DNA of 31,410 nucleotides from DASZZV01 sp035544835. Lineage in GTDB: Bacteria; Acidobacteriota; Thermoanaerobaculia; Gp7-AA8. A program made the translations under genes and the position numbers. The notes beneath the pieces were generated by a model. It was not told where the DNA came from. It saw only the letters and a list, made by a program, of their open reading frames with translations, and did not search any database. The stretch is taken from positions 1 through 31,410 of the forward strand of contig DASZZV010000087.1 of the NCBI GenBank assembly GCA_035544835.1, in the 5' to 3' direction. Of the stretch, positions 1 through 7,621 are shown piece after piece (position 1 is the stretch's first letter; each line of letters begins with the position of its first letter).

Positions 1-447
1 GTCGATGAGAAAGCATTTGAATCCGAGCGCTCCCGCCGCCAGCAGCGGTCGCAGCTGATCATCATTCCCGGGAACTGCCCCGCCCCACAATCCGACATCG
101 ACGTGGCACTTTCCCTTCATGGCCTCGACCTTGGCATACAACGCCTCGACCGTGGTCGTGGCCGGGATGCTGTTCAGCGGCATGTCGATGATGGTCGTGA
201 TTCCGCCCGCGGCAGCAGCACGGGTTGCCGTACCGAAGCCTTCCCACTCCGTTCGCCCGGGCTCGTTCACGTGCACATGGGAGTCGACGATGCCCGCCAT
301 CAGCACGCGATCGCCACACTCGATGATCTCCTCGCCACCGGGAACATCTCCGAACCCGCCGATCCGCGCAATGGCGCCGTCATGAACATGCACGGAAGCC
401 GGACGCACTGCGCCGTCGAACACCACTCGCTGACTCCGAATGATCAT
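1..447 (-). CDS. allB: Allantoinase, N-terminal part (runs off the left edge)
   Basis: Allantoinase hydrolyses allantoin to allantoate in purine breakdown. The 149 visible residues, read leftwards from an ATG at 447, show the amidohydrolase N-terminal beta domain followed by the metal-binding motif DSHVHV (His57, His59). The stretch NEPGRTEWEGF and the motif DMPLNSIP are hallmarks of allantoinase rather than dihydroorotase or hydantoinase. Lys144 in GFKCFL matches the lysine that is carboxylated to bridge the two metals. The C-terminal two thirds lie outside the window. The gene is divergent from xdhC, another purine-catabolism gene, which supports the call. No break is visible in the portion present. 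Confidence 0.93.
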   Translation of the reverse strand, partial: MIIRSQRVVFDGAVRPASVHVHDGAIARIGGFGDVPGGEEIIECGDRVLMAGIVDSHVHVNEPGRTEWEGFGTATRAAAAGGITTIIDMPLNSIPATTTVEALYAKVEAMKGKCHVDVGLWGGAVPGNDDQLRPLLAAGALGFKCFLID

Positions 448-480
448 CGACCCGATTCTATGCGGAATGCCGCGATCAAC

Positions 481-515
481 TTTTTCAATTTTCAATTCTC
501 AATTTTCAATTCCCA
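481..515. repeat. Short tandem TTCAATT repeats between allB and xdhC
   Basis: The 81-base divergent intergenic region holds an AT-rich tract in which TTCAATT recurs four times with small spacers (TTTTTCAATT, TTTTCAATTC, TCAATTTTCAATTC). It stands out against the GC-rich surroundings. It occupies the place where the promoters of allB and xdhC must lie, so it could be an UP-like element or a regulator site, or simply a simple-sequence tract. No function can be assigned from sequence alone. Confidence 0.6.
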
Positions 516-528
516 TTACCATGGGCCA

Positions 529-1359
529 ATGCCCACCTTCTTCGAGCAGCTCGTCGACCTGGTGAACCGCGATACTCCCTGCGTGTCGGTAACGGTGGTC
601 GACGTCATCGGAAGTGTTCCCAACCAGCGCGGGTCCAAGATGATCGTGACCTCCGAAGGTCTCTTCACCGGGACCGTCGGCGGTGGCAAGGTCGAGAAGC
701 TCGCCATTGAGGAGGCTCGGAAGCTTCTGCAGGGAACGTTGCGGCACGGAACTTACTTCGTGCACTGGAACCTCAATAAGGACGTCGGCATGACCTGCGG
801 CGGATCGGTCAAACTCTACTTCGAGGCCTTCCACGTCGGCACGTGGAGGATCGTGATTTTCGGAGCCGGCCATGTGGCCAACGCACTGATCTCGATCCTG
901 TGCACTCTCGATTGCCGGATCACCTGCATCGACCCTCGGGAAGAGTGGCTGACACGGCTACCCGACTCCTCGAAACTGCTCAAGGTCCATAGCACCGACA
1001 TGCCGGCCGAAGTCAAAACGCTATCCGATGACAGTTTTGTCATTCTCATGTCCATGGGACACACCACCGACCGACCGATCCTGTTGGAGATTCTCGGAAC
1101 GCGAACCTTCCCTTATGTCGGCGTGATCGGCAGCAAAGCAAAAGCCGTTCGACTCTATATGGATATCGCCGAGGCGGGATTGCCGGAGGAAGTACGGCGG
1201 GCATTCTTCTGTCCGATCGGCCTTCCCCTCGGGACCAATGACCCGCATGAGATCGCGGTCAGCGTCACTGCCCAGCTTCTGCAGGTGCGGGATCGGTTAC
1301 GCGGTGAGATGCCTGCGAAATTTGCGGAAATCGAAGAGACTGTTGCGAAGCAGGATTGA
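529..1359 (+). CDS. xdhC: XdhC/CoxI family molybdoenzyme maturation protein
   Basis: XdhC-family proteins bind the molybdenum cofactor and help insert its sulfurated form into xanthine dehydrogenase-type enzymes in the cytoplasm. The 276-residue product has the N-terminal XdhC_CoxI domain (about 1-100), with the conserved RGSKM segment near residue 35 and the motif GMTCGG at 87-92, then a C-terminal Rossmann-like domain starting at VIFGAGHVA (109-117). The ATG at 529 matches the usual family start. Reading is open further upstream but only through the AT-rich repeat tract. No clear ribosome binding site precedes it. It is divergent from allantoinase, fitting purine catabolism. The xanthine dehydrogenase subunits themselves are not in the window. 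Confidence 0.88.
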   Translation: MPTFFEQLVDLVNRDTPCVSVTVVDVIGSVPNQRGSKMIVTSEGLFTGTVGGGKVEKLAIEEARKLLQGTLRHGTYFVHWNLNKDVGMTCGGSVKLYFEAFHVGTWRIVIFGAGHVANALISILCTLDCRITCIDPREEWLTRLPDSSKLLKVHSTDMPAEVKTLSDDSFVILMSMGHTTDRPILLEILGTRTFPYVGVIGSKAKAVRLYMDIAEAGLPEEVRRAFFCPIGLPLGTNDPHEIAVSVTAQLLQVRDRLRGEMPAKFAEIEETVAKQD

Positions 1360-1372
1360 AAGTTAAATTCTC

Positions 1373-1454
1373 GCCGAGGGGAGCGGGCGCCTCGCCCGCT
1401 CGGCGCAAATGTGAAATCTCGGTAAGTGCGGGCGAGGCGCCCGCACCCCTCGGC
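1373..1454. repeat. Long inverted repeat between xdhC and the phnD-like gene
   Basis: Arms 1373-1400 and 1427-1454 are reverse complements at 26 of 28 positions, separated by a 26-base loop. Each arm also contains its own smaller palindrome (GCGGGCGCCTCGCCCGC, a 17-base core). There is no following T-run, so it is not a standard intrinsic terminator. It looks like a mobile palindromic (REP/MITE-like) unit, though it could act as an mRNA stabiliser or attenuating hairpin between two co-oriented genes. Confidence 0.75.
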
Positions 1455-1538
1455 ATCTTTCGACACCCGCTGGGAGAGATGGAAAACCGCCTCGGTTGCG
1501 AATTTGCATTACCAACACTACCTGGAGGGATCCCCCCA

Positions 1539-2357
1539 ATGTCCATCACCAGACGTTCGCTTCTCGCTGCGTCCCTGCTTTTGGCATTCGCCCTCCCAAC
1601 CTTCGCCAGTCCAAAGCCGATCAACGTTACGTTAGGGTTCATCGCCAAAAGTGATAAGGACGCTGAGAAGGATTTTGCGGGACTCTTCCGGCATCTCCGC
1701 GCCTCGCCTGATATCGAGTTCACCATCAGGATCTTCCCCACTTACGAAGAGGTCTACCAGGCTTTTAAAGAGAAGAAGATCGATCTGGCTCTGGTGGGAG
1801 CGGTCAAATACGCGCAGGCGCATTTCGAGACTGGAGCGATTCCGATCGTCGCCGAGGGCGGCCTGACCCGGGCCTACATCATCGTCCCGAATCAGTCGCC
1901 CATCAAAACGACCAAAGAGTTGAAGGGGAAACACTTCGGCTTCGGCTACCCGGACTCCACCTCGACGCATCTGATGCCTCTACTGCTTCTCTCCAAGAAC
2001 CTCATCAAAGAGAAAGACCTCGGCAAGGTCGACTTCCTCGGTGCAGATCAGGAGAAACTCGTGGAGAGGCTTCTGGCGGGCGAAGTCGATGCCGTCAGCG
2101 TGGTCGAATCGGTCTACCGGCGCCACACCGACAAAGTACGCTCCCTGGAAAGGTCCGATCCATTCCCCGGCTCCCCGCTCATCGCCCGGAAGGATGCGTC
2201 GCCTAAGGTCATAGAGGCCGTTCGAAAAACGTTCCTGTCCTACAAGGGAACTCCCGGCGACAAGCGGTTCTCCGAAGGGAGCATCAGCATCGACGACTCC
2301 AAGTTCAACATGATTCGTTTTCTGTGCAAGGTTCTGTACGGAAAGATGTACGTGTAA
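1539..2357 (+). CDS. PhnD-like periplasmic substrate-binding protein
   Basis: This 272-residue protein belongs to the phosphate/phosphonate ABC-type binding-protein superfamily (PhnD-like). It begins with an export signal containing consecutive arginines (ITRRSLLAAS) and a hydrophobic core ending at FAS. The signature region FPTYEEVYQAFKEKKIDLAL (about 70-90) is typical of the family, as is the later GFGYPDSTSTHLMPL segment around residue 140. The ATG at 1539 is preceded by a good ribosome binding site (GGAGGGA, 1524-1530). No permease or ATPase gene follows, so it is an orphan binding protein. It may act as a sensor partner or serve a distant transporter. The ligand cannot be read from the sequence. 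Confidence 0.8.
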   Translation: MSITRRSLLAASLLLAFALPTFASPKPINVTLGFIAKSDKDAEKDFAGLFRHLRASPDIEFTIRIFPTYEEVYQAFKEKKIDLALVGAVKYAQAHFETGAIPIVAEGGLTRAYIIVPNQSPIKTTKELKGKHFGFGYPDSTSTHLMPLLLLSKNLIKEKDLGKVDFLGADQEKLVERLLAGEVDAVSVVESVYRRHTDKVRSLERSDPFPGSPLIARKDASPKVIEAVRKTFLSYKGTPGDKRFSEGSISIDDSKFNMIRFLCKVLYGKMYV

Positions 2358-2465
2358 AGAACGGTGTTCCGCTCCTGGCGACCGTTCATCCCGAACGTCG
2401 AACGAGGGATCCGGTGGGCGGCCCTTAATCGTCCTCGTGGCATGATCAGCACTCCTCGCACCGAA

Positions 2466-2509
2466 CGGCGGCGCGGGACGCCGCCGAGCCAGGCGGCAGA
2501 GATGCCGCC
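2466..2509. terminator. Two consecutive GC hairpins between convergent genes
   Basis: An 8-base stem (2466-2473 with 2479-2486, loop CGGGA) is followed by a 7-base stem (2492-2498 with 2503-2509, loop GAGA). They lie between the end of the PhnD-like gene and the end of the convergent CBS gene. No U-run follows on either strand, so termination is plausible from position but not certain. Confidence 0.5.
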
Positions 2510-2549
2510 ACTCCGATTTCGGTCACGAAGACTTCTGTGACCCGACTAC

Positions 2550-2963
2550 CTAACCTTTCAATGAAGCCTTGAAGGCTCTCAGGAAGTCGATGTCGGTCAC
2601 GATTCCCACGAGGCTGGAACCTTCGATCACCGGAAGGGCGCCGACCTTCCGGTCGATGAGAATATCGAGGGCATCGCTGATCAAAGTTTGTGGCGTGACC
2701 GTGATCGGATCGCGGGTCATGATCTGCGAGACTCTCGTGGTGTCGAGCACACGATCGTATTCATCGCGTCCGCCTTCGGAGAGCAGCGAAGGTGTAGCCC
2801 GCTTCGTGTCCCGGTCGGTCACGATCCCGACCAGTTGTCCCTCTTCGACGACTGGAAGGTGACGGATCCTTCGAATGCGGAAGAGCTCAATGGCCTCGCG
2901 CATGGTCTGGTCCTGGGTGACCGACAGCACGTCACGATGCATCATGTTGGCAATGGTCTGCAT
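2550..2963 (-). CDS. Tandem CBS-domain protein
   Basis: A 137-residue cytosolic protein made almost entirely of two CBS domains (about 1-58 and 75-137), which pair to form a Bateman module binding adenosyl nucleotides. Both show the usual pattern: an entry motif (MMHRDVLSV and IMTRDPITV), a central hydrophobic V/I-GxLPV-type strand (HLPVVEEGQLVGIVTDRD and ALPVIEGSSLVGIVTDIDF) and a final helix. The start at 2963 (MQTIANMMHR) is chosen because the domain begins there. Reading continues upstream with no domain content. It stands alone and its effector target is unknown. Confidence 0.85.
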   Translation of the reverse strand: MQTIANMMHRDVLSVTQDQTMREAIELFRIRRIRHLPVVEEGQLVGIVTDRDTKRATPSLLSEGGRDEYDRVLDTTRVSQIMTRDPITVTPQTLISDALDILIDRKVGALPVIEGSSLVGIVTDIDFLRAFKASLKG

Positions 2964-3097
2964 GCGTAGGAAACAGTCTATCTGAACAATGGAAGAAATC
3001 GCGACTGCCAGCGATTCGGATTCGCGTTCGCAGCAAAAGATTCTCGTCAATCATGCGGGCTCACGATCAACACTCGACGGAAAGCTCATGCGCCGCG

Positions 3098-4291
3098 CTA
3101 ACGAAGCGATAGTTTCGACAGGCGAATACGGCCAGGCTTTCCTGAATCTGTCCACGAGAAGAAAACCTCATTCTCCACCCTGACCATCCGCGGGAATCCC
3201 GATGAGCGCGCGACGCTCGAGTCGGCAATCGCCAGGGGCGGTCCCAGCTTTCCGTCAGGCCAGACCCGCCGGGCCATCACCTTCCCGGAGTCCACTCCAC
3301 TTTCGAGCCACGTAACGAGGGCGGAGCCGTCATTCAGGGTGACGATGTCGACCCGTCCCACGGGCCTCCCGCCATCGATCCGGATCGGAGAGCGGAAAGA
3401 CCTGCCGCTGGTGGAGGAGAAGGCAACCAGTACTTTTCCCTGATTGGAAGGGGCGGAGAACCAGGCTACGGCCACCTGCTTGCCCCGAGCGTCGATCTGA
3501 GGTCCGTTCACAGGGCACCCGGCGATCTTCCAGCCGTCCTGGTGCACCGGTACAGGTTTCGTCCAATGTCCCGCGTCCTTTCGAACGAAACTGATGTCGC
3601 GAATCTCGTCAGGCGATCGGTCCCGATAGACGACAGCGAGCCCCTCGGACGTCATCGCCATGGACGTCGTGCAGCAGTCGCACACGCGTCCGTCCAGCTC
3701 GGCCTCGTCTCGGACGGTTCCATCGGGAAGTACGGACGCGTAACGGAGCGTCATCTCGCCATCTTCCGTGCCCTCTTTCATGTTGCGGCCGTCCAGCCAG
3801 ACCACTCCGATTCCTTCTTTCGGGAGCGGAACCATGCTGACGAAACCATGTTCGGCCTTTCGACCATCGCGATGGATGATTTTCGACGAGCTCCAGGTCG
3901 CGCCGTCGTCGGTGGAACGGGCCACGTGCACGTCGTAGGCGTAAACGTCGGTGCCGCTTTTCTGCAGCCAGTGCACAAAGAGCGTGCCTTTGTTGTCATG
4001 GACGATCGAGGGAAAGTCGGCCCAGTTCACGAAGAAGTCGCTTCGCTCGGCGATGGTTCGGGTGGGGGACCAATTCCCCTTCCGTTGGAGGGCAAACTTC
4101 AACGCAGTCTTCTCGCCGGTCGTTTTTTCCAGCCAGGTCATCAGCAGGTCGCCGTTGGTCCCGGCAGCAAGGTACGGTTCGGCAGAGCCAGGGCCGGCCG
4201 GTGAAGAGATCTCGGCCGGAGGAGGAAGGGGTGCTGACGTTGCCGCGACTCCTGCGACAAAACAAAGTACGAAAAGAAAACGACGGGTCAT
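3098..4291 (-). CDS. Exported sialidase-like (BNR/Asp-box) beta-propeller protein
   Basis: A 397-residue secreted protein with an N-terminal signal peptide (hydrophobic core FLFVLCFVAGVAA) followed by repeated beta-propeller blades. A clear Asp-box is visible (STDDGATW, about residue 127-134) and a second, weaker one (SSTSGRSF). The CDCC motif near residue 208 is unusual and could bind metal or form disulfides. The arginine triad and catalytic pair of true sialidases cannot be confirmed by eye, so the fold is supported better than the enzyme activity. The ATG at 4291 has a ribosome binding site (GGGAGG, 6 bases away). Single-gene unit. Confidence 0.75.
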   Translation of the reverse strand: MTRRFLFVLCFVAGVAATSAPLPPPAEISSPAGPGSAEPYLAAGTNGDLLMTWLEKTTGEKTALKFALQRKGNWSPTRTIAERSDFFVNWADFPSIVHDNKGTLFVHWLQKSGTDVYAYDVHVARSTDDGATWSSSKIIHRDGRKAEHGFVSMVPLPKEGIGVVWLDGRNMKEGTEDGEMTLRYASVLPDGTVRDEAELDGRVCDCCTTSMAMTSEGLAVVYRDRSPDEIRDISFVRKDAGHWTKPVPVHQDGWKIAGCPVNGPQIDARGKQVAVAWFSAPSNQGKVLVAFSSTSGRSFRSPIRIDGGRPVGRVDIVTLNDGSALVTWLESGVDSGKVMARRVWPDGKLGPPLAIADSSVARSSGFPRMVRVENEVFFSWTDSGKPGRIRLSKLSLR

Positions 4292-4595
4292 TTACGCCTC
4301 CCTCTGCGTCGAAATCATTTTCGAATGAACTTCCACGAAAGGGATGGAAAATCGATTCGCGCCAATACGTTACACGAAGACAGAGCAAAGTACGTAGCCG
4401 AACTCAGTACCAGGAACTGGCGCAAAATAAAAGGGGCGAGCTAGACGCCTCATCCCTATCTCGCCTGATAAAGGCTGTCAATGTTCTTTCGCACTCAGCT
4501 CAAAAACGCGCCCGAGAGAACTCAGGAGTAATAAGCCGAAGGAGCGCATCGCCGTCACTACCTGGCGCCCAAAGGTCCGGGTGTGAGTAAAAGAG
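4292..4595. other. Intergenic stretch with no recognisable gene
   Basis: About 300 bases between the sialidase-like gene and the terminator at 4596. Reading frames here show no family resemblance, ribosome binding site or codon pattern that suggests a gene. It should hold the promoter of the sialidase-like gene, but no convincing -35/-10 pair stands out. Confidence 0.5.
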
Positions 4596-4625
4596 AAAAA
4601 GGCGAGGGCTAGCCCTCGCCTTTTT
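4596..4625 (-). terminator. Rho-independent terminator after the first metzincin-like gene
   Basis: A perfect palindrome: AAAAA, then GGCGAGGGCT paired with AGCCCTCGCC, then TTTTT. Because both flanks are A/T runs it can terminate in either direction. Its position just past the stop at 4642 makes it the terminator of the minus-strand gene. Confidence 0.92.
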
Positions 4626-4641
4626 CTGTCTAAGCCGGAGA

Positions 4642-5538
4642 CTAATTTTCTATCTTGAAGGGGGCCCGGTTTCCATGCTCCGGGGTGTCCAGAGTATCCG
4701 CCCAGATCACATGCGTCCAGATGGCGCGCTCATTTCCCATGAGGTCGGTACCGAGATCCAATTTGTAGGTCACAGCATGTCCATTGCTGTCAAAGTCGAT
4801 CGGAGTTCCCCACTGCCAGGGGGCGTTGAGGTCGCCGTCACCGGGGAAGCGGTAGACCAACAGATAGGCAGGGTCAGGAAGCACCTTCGCGCCCCAATGC
4901 ATCTGAGTCAGGATCTGATCAAAATCGTGCTGGTTCGGGCCGGTGCTCGTCCAGTCAGTGCTGCTGGTGTTGCTGTAGTAATCCATGCAGGTATTCTGCG
5001 AAGTGCCATTCGTCGAGGTGTGCCCGAGACCGAAATCGTGGCCGACTTCCTGGCACATCACATGACGCTTCTCGGTGGTCGGGTATCCGCTTGCGAAATA
5101 GGTATCGTTCATCTTGGCGGTGCCCCAGGCGATATGACTGGTGCTGCCACTGACGGTGTTGATGGAAGCGAGGCCGAGCCAGCCCGTCGACCCGTAGGTG
5201 TAGTTGCAGACACGGACTGCGCCGGTGACCGGGGAGCAGGCACTGCGGGTACCCGAGTCGGTCCCGCCCGCCGAAATGGAAAGGGTGAGTGCAGCCGAGT
5301 CATTCCAGCCGCGCCGATTGACGGTGTTTGGGTTGGAGGCATCGCCGAAAATGGCCCTGTTCAGGTGTGTAGGCCAGCTGGTGTTCGTGGTAGCCGTGGA
5401 ATCATAAACGGTAAGCGTTGCTGCGCAGGTCGAACACGACTTTGGCCAATGGTAGGTTCCCCAGCCGTGGCTGGCGAAGACGGGAAGGGAGGCGAGCATG
5501 AAAAGGACGATGACGGCGAGAACTCGACGATGACGCAT
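4642..5538 (-). CDS. Secreted metzincin-like protein with QExxHxxGxxH motif (copy 1)
   Basis: A 298-residue exported protein. It has a signal peptide ending near FAS (residue 23), a tryptophan/histidine-rich mature start (HGWGTYHWP), and a zinc-protease-like helix CQEVGHDFGLGH at 162-173, followed by a Met-turn candidate TCMDYYSN (Met185). The spacing is that of matrixin-type metzincins (HExxHxxGxxH), but the first zinc-ligand His is Gln163 while Glu164, His167, Gly170 and His173 are kept. Paired cysteines (101/111, 162/184) suggest disulfides. The ATG at 5538 has a good ribosome binding site (AAAGGAG). It is a paralogue of the gene at 5858-6709, sharing MNDTYF and NGWLGLASIN-like segments. 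It could be an active protease with an altered metal site or a non-catalytic binder. Confidence 0.75.
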   Translation of the reverse strand: MRHRRVLAVIVLFMLASLPVFASHGWGTYHWPKSCSTCAATLTVYDSTATTNTSWPTHLNRAIFGDASNPNTVNRRGWNDSAALTLSISAGGTDSGTRSACSPVTGAVRVCNYTYGSTGWLGLASINTVSGSTSHIAWGTAKMNDTYFASGYPTTEKRHVMCQEVGHDFGLGHTSTNGTSQNTCMDYYSNTSSTDWTSTGPNQHDFDQILTQMHWGAKVLPDPAYLLVYRFPGDGDLNAPWQWGTPIDFDSNGHAVTYKLDLGTDLMGNERAIWTHVIWADTLDTPEHGNRAPFKIEN

Positions 5539-5806
5539 TTTATGAAGCTCCTTTCAAATTGTTGGTAAATGGGGTTGCCGTCTCCAAGAGCATGGAGCCT
5601 GCCAAGGTTTTCAAAAACGTAACTTACAGGGGAATATCAACTTAGCAAAACGGTGGGCCTGTCAGAAGGGTCACACCCTGACCCGACTTAAAGAAGCTGA
5701 CCCGGCAGAGGGTCACAAAGGTGCCATTCAGGGCTGGTTGGCCCGCCCCGGAACCGCGCGGTTCGGTTGGGTGAGAGTCGGTTCAAGGGAAGGTGGCCGT
5801 CAAACA
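5539..5806. other. Intergenic region between the two metzincin-like genes, with a GGGTCA palindrome
   Basis: No gene is seen. Positions 5668-5684 form a near-palindrome GGGTCACACCCTGACCC, and GGGTCA recurs at about 5710. This resembles the GGGTCAG-type repeats at 28027-28047 and 28935-28987. The promoter of copy 1 should lie in the first 100 bases upstream of 5538, but it is not obvious. Confidence 0.5.
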
Positions 5807-5811
5807 AAAAA

Positions 5812-5836
5812 GGCGAGGCCGAAGCCTCGCCTTTTT
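5812..5836 (-). terminator. Rho-independent terminator after the second metzincin-like gene
   Basis: Stem GGCGAGGC (5812-5819) with GCCTCGCC (5824-5831), loop CGAA, flanked by an A-run on the left and TTTTT on the right, so it works in both directions. It lies just beyond the stop at 5858 of the minus-strand gene. Its core GGCGAGG is shared with the terminator at 4596-4625, consistent with a tandem duplication of gene plus terminator. Confidence 0.9.
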
Positions 5837-5857
5837 CGTGCTTGAAAAGTCTCTCTG

Positions 5858-6709
5858 TTATTCGCGATCGCGGGCGGGGACGCGTACTGTGCGATCCGTG
5901 CCGTAATCCCGGGCCCAGATCACAAACGTGATCTGCGTGTCGCCATTAGGTAGCTCTTTCGCATAGGTGGTCGTCTGTCCATCTGGGGTGGCGTCGACGA
6001 CCTTACCCCATTTGTCGGCGGTGTCGAACATCGAGTCATCGTCGGAGGTAGGGTTCAGGGAGAAGACGGAACCTTCGAAGCTCGAGACCGTCGTCGTGCT
6101 GTCGGTGTGAGCATAGATCGTGTTCAGCTCCTCGAAGTCGTGCGCATTGGGCTTGGTGCTCAGCGTGCTGCCGGCATTCGCGCCCGTGTTCGAGAAATAG
6201 TCCATGCAAGTGTTCAAGGAACCGCCATCGGTGCTCTGGTGGTCGAGTCCGAAGGTATGAGCGACTTCCTGACACATGACGTGCTCGCGCTCGTTCGTGT
6301 TGTTGTAGGTGGAGGTATTGAAATACGTGTCGTTCATCTTCGCCGAGCCTTGCGTGATGTGCACGCCGCCCGTGATATTGATCGAGGCCAATCCCAGCCA
6401 CCCGTTGTTACCATAGGTCCCGTTACAGACCTGGGTGGTACCAGCGAGCATGGAGCAGCGCTTGTTGGAGCTTCCCGTCACTTCGGCGGATGTGAGCGGC
6501 GTATTTCCAGCGTTCCAGTCTCTGATCGTCTGGCGGAAATGGCCCACCCAATCAGCACTTGTCAGGTTGTTACCGAGCTTCAATGTGAATGGGTTGGAGG
6601 TGCGGGCCCAATGATATCCACCCCAGGAGTGGCTGGCGAAGCTCGAGGTCGGGAAGGCAAGCGTGGCAGCGACGATCAACAGGATGGCGGTACGTGAGCT
6701 CTTGAACAT
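5858..6709 (-). CDS. Secreted metzincin-like protein with QExxHxxGxxH motif (copy 2)
   Basis: A 283-residue exported protein, paralogous to the 4642-5538 gene. Signal peptide to about residue 26 (FAS), mature start HSWGGYHWAR, and zinc-protease-like helix CQEVAHTFGLDH at 146-157 with Gln147 where metzincins have the first ligand His, and Met-turn TCMDYFSN (Met169). Cys85/95 and Cys146/168 are placed like the cysteines of copy 1. After the Met-turn the two copies diverge, so the C-terminal halves may define different targets. Start chosen at 6709 because AGAGGA lies 9 bases upstream and the signal peptide begins there. A longer in-frame start exists at 6799. Conservation of Gln in both copies argues against random decay. 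Confidence 0.75.
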   Translation of the reverse strand: MFKSSRTAILLIVAATLAFPTSSFASHSWGGYHWARTSNPFTLKLGNNLTSADWVGHFRQTIRDWNAGNTPLTSAEVTGSSNKRCSMLAGTTQVCNGTYGNNGWLGLASINITGGVHITQGSAKMNDTYFNTSTYNNTNEREHVMCQEVAHTFGLDHQSTDGGSLNTCMDYFSNTGANAGSTLSTKPNAHDFEELNTIYAHTDSTTTVSSFEGSVFSLNPTSDDDSMFDTADKWGKVVDATPDGQTTTYAKELPNGDTQITFVIWARDYGTDRTVRVPARDRE

Positions 6710-7003
6710 TTCAACGGTCCTCTTTCGGTTGGTTTGATGTTGATGGGTTGTTGTGTCTGAAGCGTCAGTGACCAACTGCAAGAGCAATCGCGGAACCAAC
6801 TTGTGACATCTGCTAACTTGTTGATACTACAGGACCGCCGCTCTTGCATCGCTTTGGACATCGGGTCAATAATCAATCCAAAATGCAAACCTTGACCCAC
6901 CAGTGGGGTAGATCTTGATCTGTCCGGTACTCCGGACCACTTTCTCTCGGGGCCGGACCTGAGAATTATTCAAAGGCGCGCGCCTTTCGCCGGTTCGCCT
7001 GAT

Positions 7004-7477
7004 TCAACGCCCCTCGAATTGCTTCCCGAAGACAGCCTCGAGCTTCTGCAGCGTCTCGGCTGACGAGCCGAGATAAATGACGATCACGTTGCCGCTCCGG
7101 AAGAAATGGGGAGGCGCCATCCAGGCCATGCTCGATGTGCCAATCGTGCCCCCGCCCCCGCCGACTTGCTTCGCAGCCGTTTGCGCATCCGCTGCGGACG
7201 GGAATTCATACACCTGAATGTCGCCAGCGGGAGTACTGAAAACCCGTGCCTGCCTCGTCCAGAAGGGCTGCTCGATCGTGCCGGCCGCAGTCATGGCGAG
7301 ACCTGCGGCGCGCAGCCGCTGCTCAATGGCACTCCACCCCGATTGTGAGCTGTTCGAGGTTGGGGCGGACGATGATGAAGCGCTGCCGCTGTCAGGCTTC
7401 GTCGCATCCGTACTTCGAGTCTGCGCGCACCGTACACTCAGCACCGACGCCAGCAGTGCAATGACGAATATCTTCAT
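7004..7477 (-). CDS. Small exported protein of unknown function
   Basis: A 157-residue protein with an N-terminal hydrophobic signal (MKIFVIALLASVLSVRC). The Cys17 context LSVRC is not a standard lipobox because of the arginine at -1, so lipoprotein status is uncertain. A Ser/Thr-rich linker (about 18-50) is followed by a compact alpha/beta-like domain with GDIQVYEFPSAADAQTAAKQ and a glycine run GGGGG. It resembles short exported proteins whose domain is built from one fixed motif and a final amphipathic helix. No family is recognised. The ATG at 7477 follows a G-run (GGGGGGG) that may serve as ribosome binding site. Confidence 0.6.
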   Translation of the reverse strand: MKIFVIALLASVLSVRCAQTRSTDATKPDSGSASSSSAPTSNSSQSGWSAIEQRLRAAGLAMTAAGTIEQPFWTRQARVFSTPAGDIQVYEFPSAADAQTAAKQVGGGGGTIGTSSMAWMAPPHFFRSGNVIVIYLGSSAETLQKLEAVFGKQFEGR

Positions 7478-7573
7478 GTGGGTACCCCCCCCGCCAGCAC
7501 GAAGCGACAATCGTGCCCTTCCCAAACGAGTTGGCAGGACGCTGATGAAGCTGGCCCTGCTGCCTTGAAAGAA

Positions 7574-7597
7574 AAAGGACGCCTTGCGGCGTCCTTT
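7574..7597 (-). terminator. Rho-independent terminator after the lysyl-oxidase-like gene
   Basis: Stem AAAGGACGCC (7574-7583) with GGCGTCCTTT (7588-7597) and loop TTGC. On the minus strand it continues into a U-rich tail. It lies 25 bases beyond the stop of the gene at 7622-8440. Confidence 0.88.
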
Positions 7598-7621
7598 CGT
7601 TCATCGCTTCTGGCGATTGCG

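Noticed and set aside
62..385. Open frames on both strands over the allantoinase start region
   Set aside because: They are shadows of the allantoinase frame, which is supported by the DSHVHV and DMPLNSIP motifs.
103..528. Upstream extension of the xdhC frame
   Set aside because: The family begins at MPTFFEQLVD (529). The upstream part lies antisense to allantoinase and crosses the AT-repeat tract.
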